A DNA stretch of 31,339 bases from CAZIUL01 sp964542475 (GTDB taxonomy: Bacteria; Planctomycetota; B15-G4; CAYZWU01): contig CAZIUL010000049.1 of assembly GCA_964542475.1 (NCBI GenBank), positions 1 through 31,339 on the forward strand, written 5' to 3'. Under the pieces are notes generated by a model, which was not told the origin of the DNA, searched no databases, and saw only the letters and a list, made by a program, of their open reading frames with translations. This document shows, in pieces, positions 17,222 through 24,830 of this stretch. A program made the translations under genes and the position numbers. Positions within the stretch are counted from its first letter, which is position 1. Each line of letters starts with the position of its first letter.

Positions 17222-17247
17222 GGGCAACCACGGGGGGGTGCCCCTAC
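17222..17247. repeat. GCCCCTAC-ended palindromic repeat after dhaL
   Basis: An imperfect hairpin, GGGCA (17222-17226) with TGCCC (17239-17243), ends in GCCCCTAC (17240-17247). The same 8-mer closes the repeats at 12381-12388 and 24823-24830. It begins 4 bp downstream of the dhaL stop in the direction of transcription. Confidence 0.6.
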
Positions 17248-17251
17248 AACA

Positions 17252-17890
17252 CTACTCTCCTTCTAGTCCCTCGTAAAAACCGTTGAACATCAATGCTACC
17301 GATGACGCGCCCGGATCCCTTGATCCCACGCTCTGCTCGCCGAGGTTCTTGGCACGACCGAACCGAGCCCGCATATCCATGGTGGATTCGGCGCCGGTCT
17401 CGGCCGCGTTCCCGGCGCTTTCAAGCGCATCAACGAAGGCCTTCCCGTTTTCGGCAGCCTTTCGCATCGCGCTTACCGCGGGCTCCAAAGCATCTATCAG
17501 TGTCTTGTCCCCTGCCCTTGCACGGGAATGCTTCATGATCTTTTCGATGCCCGCCTCCAACATACCTGCGAAACGCTCCGTATCAAGGCGGTTATCCGCG
17601 GCCGCTTCGCTCATGCCCATGAAAAACGATCCGAAAAGCGGTCCTGTGGCGCCCCCATCAGCCCCCATTATGGCCCAGCCTATGTCAGCCAGGAGCTTGG
17701 CAATGTCCCGCCCGCCCGACTCATCGATCACGGCCTGCAGCAGTTTCATGGATTTTTGCATGGTTGTTCCATGATCGCCGTCCCCTCCGAACGAGTCGAG
17801 CCGGGAAAGCTCCGCGTGGTTGTTTTCGATCTTACGAACAGCACCTTCCAGCATCAGGACGAGATCATCATATCCAAAGGTATCATGCAT
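17252..17890 (-). CDS. dhaL: Dihydroxyacetone kinase ADP/ATP-binding subunit DhaL
   Basis: A 212-residue DhaL-type subunit. FGGDGDHGTTM supplies the Mg-ADP aspartates: D32, D37 and D39 have the spacing of the known DhaL triad. ADGGATGPLFGSFFMG and ARAGDKTLIDALEPA are the other family blocks, and SVGSRDPGASS is near the C-terminus. It works with DhaK to phosphorylate dihydroxyacetone or a related short ketose. It lies 21 bp after dhaK on the same strand. No DhaM phosphotransferase gene is present in the window, so whether it is fed by a PTS or directly by ATP is open. Confidence 0.93.
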   Translation of the reverse strand: MHDTFGYDDLVLMLEGAVRKIENNHAELSRLDSFGGDGDHGTTMQKSMKLLQAVIDESGGRDIAKLLADIGWAIMGADGGATGPLFGSFFMGMSEAAADNRLDTERFAGMLEAGIEKIMKHSRARAGDKTLIDALEPAVSAMRKAAENGKAFVDALESAGNAAETGAESTMDMRARFGRAKNLGEQSVGSRDPGASSVALMFNGFYEGLEGE

Positions 17891-17911
17891 GTTATCATTC
17901 CAGGTAACCGT

Positions 17912-18913
17912 TCATTTCTTGACGAGCGCGGGGCACGAACAGGGCGCATCCCACAGCTTCAGAAGATCCGCATCCATCCGCGCCATGCACATCTGGAAGC
18001 CCCCCATCTCCTGGACAGTCAGGAACTCGCCTGCCAGGCTGCGCGCGAGCTTGACCTTCCTTTGCTTCAAAACCCTCTCCACGCTGCCCAGCACCACGTA
18101 GAGCTCCATCAGCGTTGTAGACCCCACGCCGTTGATCATGAAAAGGACCTCTTCACGCTCGCAGACACCGATGTCATCGAGCAGCATCGGAACCATGATC
18201 TTTGCGGTCTCGTCAGCGCTTTTCAGCTCCTGGGCGCCGGTTCCCTTCTCGCCGTGCTGACCCATGCCGATTACCATCTCGCCTTGTGCGATCTCGGAGA
18301 TCGGCTCGCCCGTGGCAGGATGCGTGGCCTTTGAAACTGCCACGGCAAGAGTGGCCATGTTCCGCTCCATCCGGACGGCAACCTCCAGGCACTCGTCAAG
18401 CGACCTTCCCTCCTCCGCGGCCGCGCCCGCCGCCTTGATCACCGGAAGGCAGCCGACCAGGCCCCGGCGGTCAACGGGATCTTCGCGCGATCCGGCGGAG
18501 ATGTCCTCGTGGGTGAGGATGCGCTTCACGTTCAACCCCTCCTTTTCAGCCATCTCCATTGCCATGTTCGCTGACAGCACGTCGCCCTCGTGGTTGAGCA
18601 CAACGAACAGCACACCGGCATCCCGGTTCGCTTTTTTCAGCGCCTCGAACACCCTTGGAGGGCCCGGGGCCGCAAAGATGTCGCCGGGCACACTTATGTC
18701 CAGCATCCCCTCGCCCACGAAACCGGACAGGGCGGGCTCGTGTCCGCTTCCACCGATTGTGACGATCGCAACCTTGTCCCCGGTTTTGCCCGCGGTCCGC
18801 ACCACGAGGTTGCTTCCCTCCAAGGCGATCTTGTCCTGGTGCGCCAGAACAAAGCCCTTCAGAAGCTCGTCCACCAGGTTGGCCGGATCGTTGATGAATT
18901 TTTTCATGGCCAT
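17912..18913 (-). CDS. dhaK: Dihydroxyacetone kinase substrate-binding subunit DhaK
   Basis: A 333-residue DhaK. GGSGHEPALSGFVGEGML (54-71) includes H58. NHEGDVLSANMAME carries D111, equivalent to the catalytic Asp of NYTGD in classical enzymes. GMGQHGEKGTG includes H220, the histidine that binds the substrate covalently as a hemiaminal. The NHEGD and GQHGEKG wording departs from the classical NYTGD and GIHGEPG, which suggests a divergent subgroup that may prefer another ketose. The start ATG 18913 has AAAGGAGG eight bases upstream. It lies 40 bp after the VOC gene on the same strand. Confidence 0.93.
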   Translation of the reverse strand: MAMKKFINDPANLVDELLKGFVLAHQDKIALEGSNLVVRTAGKTGDKVAIVTIGGSGHEPALSGFVGEGMLDISVPGDIFAAPGPPRVFEALKKANRDAGVLFVVLNHEGDVLSANMAMEMAEKEGLNVKRILTHEDISAGSREDPVDRRGLVGCLPVIKAAGAAAEEGRSLDECLEVAVRMERNMATLAVAVSKATHPATGEPISEIAQGEMVIGMGQHGEKGTGAQELKSADETAKIMVPMLLDDIGVCEREEVLFMINGVGSTTLMELYVVLGSVERVLKQRKVKLARSLAGEFLTVQEMGGFQMCMARMDADLLKLWDAPCSCPALVKK

Positions 18914-18953
18914 GTCCGCGGCCTCCTTTCTTTAATCACACAGCGCTGAAGCG

Positions 18954-19274
18954 TCAGCTGATCTCCATAAGTTCTATGACCGCGTCGCCGTCTTGAATGA
19001 ATGCGACCCGGACATTTTCCATTGCTTCGAACGGAGGTATGATCACGTTTTGCCCTTGGAGCGCCTCGTCGAGTCCATCCACCACAAAAGCGGCATGCGG
19101 CCTGTTACGCACCATGTCAGGCATCGGGCTGTCCGACTCGAACCTCAAAAACTCCACTCTGTACGGGTGCTTCTCCGGATCGGTCACATAGACCCTTCCT
19201 CCCTCGATAAAGCTCTCGTTCTCGTTTCTTGCATCTGTTGGAACACCAAAGTGGTGGAACTTACCGGCTGACAT
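18954..19274 (-). CDS. VOC-like protein in the dhaKL cluster
   Basis: A 106-residue protein with glyoxalase/VOC-like layout: FHHFGVPTD at the N-terminus, a YVTDPEKHPYRVEFLRFE segment, RPHAAFVVDGLDEAL and the closing VIELMEI strand with a candidate metal glutamate. It covers about one VOC domain and would need to dimerise to form a site. ATG 19274 is preferred, with AAGGAGGG six to seven bases upstream; the frame is open to 19319. As first gene of the VOC-dhaK-dhaL set it may isomerise or epimerise the sugar substrate, but this is inference. Confidence 0.75.
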   Translation of the reverse strand: MSAGKFHHFGVPTDARNENESFIEGGRVYVTDPEKHPYRVEFLRFESDSPMPDMVRNRPHAAFVVDGLDEALQGQNVIIPPFEAMENVRVAFIQDGDAVIELMEIS

Positions 19275-19326
19275 GAATCCCTCCTTCTTTTGTTTCGCCT
19301 TGATCTGTTTTGAAAACACTTTGCGG

Positions 19327-19332
19327 ATTATA
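19327..19332 (-). promoter_or_regulatory. Candidate -10 element for the VOC-dhaKL operon
   Basis: A perfect TATAAT on the minus strand, about 53 bp before the ATG at 19274. The -35 region at 17-18 nt spacing is only a T run, so strength or activator dependence is uncertain. Confidence 0.4.
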
Positions 19333-19379
19333 TCCGTTTCGGATCGCGAAAAAAAGGGAGAGAGCGTTTTTTAAACGAA

Positions 19380-19424
19380 CTACGCGTAGCGTTTCACGTT
19401 TCATTAATGCGGTGTGAAATACGC
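19380..19424. other. Palindrome and inverted repeat in a divergent promoter region
   Basis: CTACGCGTAG at 19380-19389 is a perfect 10-bp palindrome. Next to it GCGTTTCAC (19389-19397) is inverted as GTGAAATACGC (19414-19424) with a 2-nt bulge. They lie between the leftward VOC-dhaKL operon and the rightward exbD, so an operator is possible; no regulator gene is adjacent. Confidence 0.35.
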
Positions 19425-19500
19425 GGGATCACCTCCAGGTTATTGCCGCAACGCTAAAGGACAGCACGGTACTACGCTCCACGACACAGGGGGTAAAAAA

Positions 19501-19953
19501 ATGGTTAACAGGATTACAATGGAATCCGCAACCGAAGAGGTGGAACTCAGGATGACCGCCATGATCGATGTTACCTTTCTGCTGCTCATCTTCTTTCTTT
19601 GTTCCATCAAGTTCAAACTTCTCGACGGCAAGCTTTGCACCTACCTGCCCAAGGACAGAGGCGTCAACGCCTGCTCCATGGATGAGAGACTGATCGAGAG
19701 GATGGAAATCCGGCTGCAGCGCGCTGAAAACGCTCCGGATGGATTCTTGATACGCTTGAACGAGAAGACGCTGTCCGGGATCGGAGAGCTGTGCTGCAAA
19801 ATCAAAAGCCTGACAGCACAGGATCCAACCCTGAAAGCGGTGTGCTATCCGGGCATCGGCATACAACATGTTCACGTGGTGAAGACGTTGAACGAGTGCC
19901 TGAAAGCGGGGTTGGGCAGCATTTCATTCGGGAGTGCGGCCATGGACGAATAG
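19501..19953 (+). CDS. exbD: ExbD/TolR-family proton-channel protein
   Basis: A 150-residue protein with one N-terminal membrane helix (about 19-40) holding the conserved proton-path aspartate (MIDVTFLLLIFF, D23), then a periplasmic domain of about 110 residues. The family works with ExbB/TolQ to energise TonB- or Tol-type machines. The periplasmic part is cysteine-rich for this family (LCTYL, NACSM, LCCKI, AVCYP, NECLK). ATG 19501 has an AGGGGG site upstream; the frame runs open from 19414. No exbB, tolQ or tonB is next to it, so it is an orphan in this window. Confidence 0.82.
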   Translation: MVNRITMESATEEVELRMTAMIDVTFLLLIFFLCSIKFKLLDGKLCTYLPKDRGVNACSMDERLIERMEIRLQRAENAPDGFLIRLNEKTLSGIGELCCKIKSLTAQDPTLKAVCYPGIGIQHVHVVKTLNECLKAGLGSISFGSAAMDE

Positions 19954-20078
19954 AAAGCGCGATCTCTTCGATCGAGAACCGGAATCGGGATCGTACGGTT
20001 GAGGATCGTCTCCCGGCATGAAACGCAGCCACAGTGCAGTTTACGGTGCCTCGCGACGAAGAGTATGAAATAAGCGGG

Positions 20079-21065
20079 CTAGGCTGTGAGCTGTTTCCCA
20101 GGCACCAGGTAGTTTACCACATAATCGCGGACCGCATCCTCGATAGGCGTGCACTGCTTTTTGTATCCGGCACTTTGCAGCTTGTCCATGTTCGCACACG
20201 TGTGGTACTGGTACCTGCCTTTCAGGTGTTTTGGCATGTCAATGTATTCGATGCTGTCCTTCTTTCCAAGGGCTCGAAAGATGGCAGCAATGAGGGTGTT
20301 CCATGTGTTCGCACGGCCGGAACCTATGTTGTACAGCCCGTTCTTTTCAGGATTGTCGAGAAAGAACAGCGTCATTTCGGCCGCGTCCTTGACATAGATG
20401 AAATCGCGTTCCTGGCCGCCGTGCTTGTACTCCGGGCGGTCCGACTTGAAAAGGCGCACCACCCCGCTTTTTTCGATCTGCTCGAGCCCCTTGCACACCA
20501 TGCTCCGCATGTCGCCCTTGTGCCCCTCGTTCGGTCCGAACACGTTGAAGTACTTGAGCCCGGCGATTCGGTCCATCACCTCCGCCTTTACGGCCCAGAG
20601 GTCGAACTCATGTTTTGACACAGCGTACGGGTTCAACGGGCGCAACCGGCCAAGCTTCGCCTCGTCATCATCGTAGCCTACGGATCCGTCCCCGTAGGTG
20701 GCAGCGCTCGATGCGTAGATGAAGCGCGCACCTGTGCGCAGGGCGAACTCGGCCAGGGTTCTGGTGTAAGCGCGGTTGTTTTCGTCGAGAAACGCCTCGT
20801 TCATCTCGGTAGTGCTCGAGCACGCGCCCATGTGTATGATGCTCTTGAGCCGGCCATCGAACCTGCCTGCCTCGATCCCCTTCAAGAACGCGCCCTTTTC
20901 CTCGTACTCCGAATATGCGAGAGTCTCCAGGTAGGCGCAATCCGCCGCAGTCCCGGGCTCGTCCACCACGAGAATGTCGTCTTCGCCCCTCTTGTTCAGC
21001 TTCCAGATGACGGCGCTTCCAATGAACCCGGCGCCTCCTGTTACCGCTATCACTCGATGCTCCAT
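20079..21065 (-). CDS. hldD: ADP-L-glycero-D-manno-heptose 6-epimerase
   Basis: A 328-residue extended short-chain dehydrogenase. Motifs: VTGGAGFIGSAVIWKLN (NAD(P)-binding Rossmann, 8-24), HMGACSSTTEMN, SSAATYGDG, NPYAVSKHEFD with catalytic Y147 and K151, KYFNVFGPNEGHKGDMRSM and KHLKGRYQYHTCANMDKL. This set is characteristic of HldD (RfaD), which makes ADP-L-glycero-beta-D-manno-heptose for the LPS inner core, and is good evidence for an LPS-bearing outer membrane. The other heptose genes are not in the window. It is convergent with exbD. Confidence 0.95.
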   Translation of the reverse strand: MEHRVIAVTGGAGFIGSAVIWKLNKRGEDDILVVDEPGTAADCAYLETLAYSEYEEKGAFLKGIEAGRFDGRLKSIIHMGACSSTTEMNEAFLDENNRAYTRTLAEFALRTGARFIYASSAATYGDGSVGYDDDEAKLGRLRPLNPYAVSKHEFDLWAVKAEVMDRIAGLKYFNVFGPNEGHKGDMRSMVCKGLEQIEKSGVVRLFKSDRPEYKHGGQERDFIYVKDAAEMTLFFLDNPEKNGLYNIGSGRANTWNTLIAAIFRALGKKDSIEYIDMPKHLKGRYQYHTCANMDKLQSAGYKKQCTPIEDAVRDYVVNYLVPGKQLTA

Positions 21066-21156
21066 AAAAATCGAAATACAGGATGTTATGCCTCACTACG
21101 GACAAAGCGCGACTGTATTCGAACCCCATGCGGAAATCAAGTAAGGGTAAAGTAAT

Positions 21157-21540
21157 TCAGGTGCTGAGCGTTACCATGCTTGTCAGGGAATGGATCTTCT
21201 TGACAAGCTCGTACTGGTCGATCGGCTTGAGCATGTAGGCTTGTGCGCCCGCATTTCGCGCCTCGTCCCTGTAGACCTTCTTTCTGTAGATACCGCTGCA
21301 CAGAATCACCGGCATGTCATCGGCCTTGAGTTTTTTCCGGATTGCCCGGCAGACATCGAAACCGTTTTTGCCTTTCAGCAGTATGTCCATCATCACGATG
21401 TCGGGACGTGTCTCCTCGATCAACGTCAGGCAGTTGTTGCCGCTGGAATGCATGCTCACATTGAAGCCTACGTTCTCGAGGTACTGTTTTCTGAAAAACG
21501 GATCTTCCTGAGTGTCGTGTATAAAAAGGATATTCTTCAT
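21157..21540 (-). CDS. Stand-alone response-regulator receiver domain
   Basis: A 127-residue CheY-like receiver with no output domain. Phospho-acceptor D52 (DIVMMDILL), switch Ser (ILCSG, S82) and conserved Lys (LKPID, K105) are present. The usual acidic pair at the start is HD (H8-D9), so one metal-binding acid is replaced. ATG 21540 is preferred over 21546 because GAGGAG lies seven bases before it. It overlaps the restored stop of the upstream secretion ATPase as TGATG, implying translational coupling and a role with that ATPase. No histidine kinase is nearby. Confidence 0.87.
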   Translation of the reverse strand: MKNILFIHDTQEDPFFRKQYLENVGFNVSMHSSGNNCLTLIEETRPDIVMMDILLKGKNGFDVCRAIRKKLKADDMPVILCSGIYRKKVYRDEARNAGAQAYMLKPIDQYELVKKIHSLTSMVTLST

Positions 21541-23260
21541 CACCATTCTCCTCGCGCTGAGGCTGATAGAGCTTCAGATACGGTTGTTACCCCCTGCTGA
21601 GCCTTGTTGACAGCGTCCTGCTTGAGAGTGCGCGCCGGCATCCAATGCATGCCTTCGAATCAGATCGGTGCCTTTACCCTGCCGAACGACATCGCAAAGA
21701 TCCGCGGTCATCAGCATAACTTCGTAAACCGCGAGCCGGCCCCTGTAACCGCTTCTGTAGCATTGGTCACACCCCGCTCCTTCATAAAACACTACTTTTT
21801 CGTCCACACCCATCTTGGCCCTGGTATCGGGATCGATGTCAGCCGGTTTTCTGCAGTTGTTGCATATCCTGCGGACAAGACGTTGCGCAATGATTCCGCG
21901 CAATGTATCTCCGAGGAGGTAGGCATCGACTCCCATGTCCTGCAGACGTGAGACGGCCTCGGCAGTGCCCACTGTATGAAGAGTGGAAAGCACCATGTGC
22001 CCGGTCAAAGAGGCTTGCACGGCAATCTTCGCGGTCTCCTCGTCGCGTATTTCGCCTACGAGCACGATGTCCGGATCTTGGCGAAGAATCGAACGGAACC
22101 CTTTTGCGAAGTCAAGGCCGATCTTCGAGTGCACATTGATCTGGGTTATCCCGTCTAGTTGGTTCTCAACCGGGTCTTCAAGCGTGATGACCTTGCGGCT
22201 GCTGCTTTTCATCTCCTGCAGCACGGCATACAGCGTGGTGGTTTTTCCGCTGCCTGTCGGGCCGGTGGCAAGGATAAAGCCCTCGCCTTCCTTGATCATC
22301 TTCTTCAGATAACCGATCTGCTGCACATCCATGTCGAGCGACCGGATACTCCTTATTTCGCGCCCCCCGTCCAAGAGGCGAATGACTGCTGATTCCCCGA
22401 ATATCGTAGGGCTCGTTGCTATCCGCAGGTCCACCTGGCGGTTGTTGATCATTGCTTGTGCCCTGCCGTCCTGCGGAAGCCTGCTTTGGGCCAGGTCGAG
22501 TTGCGCCAGAACCTTCAGCCGCGCAACACAGGGTCTGGCCCAGGCACTGCTCAGCGACAAGCGTTCGTAAAGCACGCCGTCCACCCTGAAACGCACCATG
22601 ACCTTGTCCCGCCTCGGCTCGAAATGAAGGTCGCTTGCCTTGTTTTCATAAGCCTCCTGAAGAAGACCCCAGATCATGTTCACAACCGGCCGGTCAAGTG
22701 AGTCATCCCCGGTGTCATCCGGTTCAGACCGTTCAAGGAATGAAACGCTATAGCCGTCCGTATCGAGAGAATCGGCAAGCTCCTCGAGTGCATTCCCGGA
22801 GCCATGATTCGCGCCGTAGAGATCATCCAGGCATTTGCCAATTTTCGCGGATTCCGCATGAACGGGAAGAATCTCGTTTTTCAGCCGTGCGGCGATCTCG
22901 TCCACGAAATAGAGATCCGCCGGATCTTCCATCGCAACCGTGCTCACTCCCGCGATGTTGTTTACCACGACCGCACCGAATTTGCGCGACAACGCTTCTC
23001 CGAGCCGGTTCGCCGCTTGGCTGTCAACAATGTCCGTGCTCAGGTTGATGCAAAGCATCCTTCCCTGTTTGCGCAGAAGCTTTGACAGATCTGATTCTTT
23101 GAGCAAGCCCATTTCCACAAGGGCCTGGCCGATCTTCAGACCACGGTTTTTTTTTCAGGGAGAGCGCCTGCTCGAGTTCCTCCTGCGTGATCCTTCCGTC
23201 CGAAAGGAGCATCTCCCCCAGCATGTTGTGCTTTTTCACTTTACTGGCAGTCACATTCAC
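21540..23260 (-). CDS. GspE/PilB-type secretion ATPase, reading frame broken twice
   Basis: Together three frames give a roughly 570-residue hexameric traffic ATPase. GTG 23260 starts an MshEN-like N-domain (MLGEMLLSDGRITQEELEQALSLKK). At the A9 run (23155-23147) the frame must move by one base to continue as RGLKIGQALVEMGLLKES. The core is intact: GPTGSGKTTTLY (Walker A), VITLEDPVEN (Asp box), RSILRQDPDIVLVGEIRD (Walker B), TGHMVLSTLHT (His box) and two CxxC pairs (CNNC, CDQC). Near 21632 the frame must move again: the uninterrupted frame ends at 21574 with an atypical tail, while the neighbouring frame reads RTLKQDAVNKAQQGVTTVSE, the expected C-terminus, and stops at 21540. It is a second paralogue beside the ATPase at 26573. 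Confidence 0.85.
21628..21640 (-). other. Second apparent frameshift site in the secretion ATPase
   Basis: On the minus strand the frame coding ...HALDAG gives way to one starting CGC ACT CTC (from 21632) that encodes RTLKQDAVNKA. The family usually has GMRTL here, so two bases are missing or one is extra. The local sequence is a GC-rich GCCGGCGCGC, where indel errors are common. Confidence 0.7.
23147..23155 (-). other. A9 homopolymer at the first frameshift of the secretion ATPase
   Basis: Nine consecutive A residues in the coding strand. With nine, the product ends in an unrelated tail at 23024. With eight, the frame runs into RGLKIGQALVEMGL and the whole ATPase. Such runs allow sequencing indels, true mutation, or transcriptional slippage. 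Confidence 0.8.
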
Positions 23261-23537
23261 TGTTCATCGCCTCGTCAATACGGGTTCAAGGCCGTGCCTG
23301 AAGGCGGCAGCGTTGCGCAACCGCTTCCAGCATCAGTGTTCCGGCCGGGAATCATGACATATACACAGAACCAAAACGAAAGAGTCGATAATAGTATCGG
23401 CCGGATTAGAGGTGCGGGTTGAGAGAAAAGGCGGCAACCAATATCTATCGGGATAGAAATCATTCCCCCCTTTCCGGTTGCACGCGTCGTTTGTGTTTGA
23501 TCTACTTTTGATCCTGATGAATCATATGTTACTGGAT

Positions 23538-23612
23538 GCCAGGGTAGCTCAGTGGTAGAGCACGGCTTTCGTAAAGCTGAGGTCGTGAGTTCGAATCTCA
23601 TCCCTGGCTCCA
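23538..23612 (+). tRNA. tRNA-Thr (anticodon CGT)
   Basis: A complete cloverleaf. The acceptor stem GCCAGGG pairs with CCCTGGC. The D arm is GCTC...GAGC, the anticodon stem CGGCT/AGCTG has loop TTCGTAA (anticodon CGT, reading ACG), the variable loop is AGGTC, and the T arm is GTGAG-TTCGAAT-CTCAT. The discriminator is T and the 3' CCA is encoded. A T6 run follows at 23614-23619. Confidence 0.97.
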
Positions 23613-23690
23613 GTTTTTTCAACGCCGCATTCGCCAGGCTTCAGACGATAAGCATCCTCTCACATCTCGTCTCAGTGGAATAAGAATGGA

Positions 23691-24710
23691 ATGGACGAAT
23701 CGGAAAGGAGTAGGATAACTCTCGAAAGGATACGCTGTCCTCTTTGCGGAAGCGACCGAGAGAGCATCCTTTTCGAGGCGCGCGACAGGCTGCACAGAAT
23801 CCCCGGGCTTTTCCAGATCGTAAAATGCGTCAAATGCCCGATGATCTATCTGAACCCCCGCCCCACCAAAGACAGCTTGAAACTCTGCTACCCTGACGAT
23901 TACTTCTCGCACAAAGAGCTTGGAGAGCCTGACGAACTGAAACTCGGCCACAGGATCCGTGATCTCATGCTCCGTCTTTATCATGGCTACCCGGGCAGCA
24001 GCAGGAGCTCGGCCCGGCCCGGCCTGGGCATGCGGATCGTTGCCGCCCCGCTCTACCCGCTGTTCAAGGCAAACCGGCGAAACGCGCTTGTGATCCCTTA
24101 CCAGGGAAAAGGCAAGCTCCTGGATGTGGGCTGCGGCAACGGCAGGTTCCTGTCAATCATGCGAAGAGGTGGATGGAAAACAGCGGGCATAGAAGCCGAC
24201 ATTGAGCTCGCAGCCCGGCTTCGAGCCGAACTTGGGCTCGATATCCACGCGGGACGAATCGAGAACTGCCCTTTCGAGGACAGCTCTTTCGACGTGATAC
24301 ACCTGTCGCATGTGTTAGAGCACCTTGCGGACCCTGTCGCTTCGCTCGGAAAGGCGCTTCGTCTGCTCAAAACCGGAGGGAGGCTCTATCTCAGGCTGCC
24401 CGATTCAAACGGCCTGGCAGCGAAGCTTTTCAAGGACAGGTGGGTCGGCCTGGATGCGCCGCGGCATCTTTGCATCTACACCAGGGAATCGGTTGAGATG
24501 CTGCTGGACAAATCCGGATTCATCCTGGAAGAAATCAAACAGGACACAAACTCGCCCGGCATGAGGAGAACAATGCTTCTTGCCGATGACGGCAGGCTGT
24601 CGCTGATCAGCGCTATCGCGAAAACAAAGCCGGTCATGGCTGCTCTACGCTTTGCGGTGCACACTCTCGGAAAGGGAGACGGAATGATCGTGCGGGCTAG
24701 GAAGGGGTAA
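23691..24710 (+). CDS. Zinc-ribbon plus class I SAM-dependent methyltransferase
   Basis: A 339-residue protein. The N-terminal zinc ribbon uses C16-x2-C19 and C46-x2-C49, followed by YLNPRPT. The Rossmann methyltransferase domain has motif I LLDVGCGNGRF (143-153), an acidic residue after beta-2 (IEAD), CPFEDSSFDVIHLSHVLEHL (motif IV region) and LLKTGGRLYLRLPD. This arrangement is common in methyltransferases of polysaccharide and secondary-metabolite loci; the acceptor is unknown. Two ATGs are possible (23686, 23691); only 23691 is in frame. It stands alone between the tRNA and the convergent secretin gene. Confidence 0.88.
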   Translation: MDESERSRITLERIRCPLCGSDRESILFEARDRLHRIPGLFQIVKCVKCPMIYLNPRPTKDSLKLCYPDDYFSHKELGEPDELKLGHRIRDLMLRLYHGYPGSSRSSARPGLGMRIVAAPLYPLFKANRRNALVIPYQGKGKLLDVGCGNGRFLSIMRRGGWKTAGIEADIELAARLRAELGLDIHAGRIENCPFEDSSFDVIHLSHVLEHLADPVASLGKALRLLKTGGRLYLRLPDSNGLAAKLFKDRWVGLDAPRHLCIYTRESVEMLLDKSGFILEEIKQDTNSPGMRRTMLLADDGRLSLISAIAKTKPVMAALRFAVHTLGKGDGMIVRARKG

Positions 24711-24740
24711 AGAGAAGGGAAAGAAGAAGAGGGAAGAAGA

Positions 24741-24768
24741 ACAATGACCCCGTGAACAAGGTCATTGT
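24741..24768 (+). terminator. Hairpin after the methyltransferase gene
   Basis: ACAATGACC (24741-24749) pairs with GGTCATTGT (24760-24768) across 10 nt, 30 bp beyond the methyltransferase stop and preceded by a purine-rich stretch. There is no T run on the plus strand, so Rho-independent termination is uncertain. Confidence 0.4.
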
Positions 24769-24786
24769 AGGTAACGACTTACTCCT

Positions 24787-24830
24787 GTAGAAGCGCACCT
24801 GCGTGTCCGCACCTGCGTGTCCGCCCCTAC
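24787..24830. repeat. GTAGGGGC-type repeat with an internal 14-bp tandem duplication
   Basis: The element runs from GTAGAAGCG (24787-24795) to GCCCCTAC (24823-24830), ends that are near-inverted copies of each other. Inside are two perfect tandem copies of GCACCTGCGTGTCC (24795-24808, 24809-24822). The secretin stop codon, TAG at 24829-24827 on the minus strand, lies within the terminal GTAGGGGC. Confidence 0.75.

Noticed and set aside
23275..23622. 115-residue minus-strand open frame starting MKKLEPGMRFELTTSALRKP
   Set aside because: It is antisense to tRNA-Thr; this peptide is the usual spurious translation of a tRNA complement.
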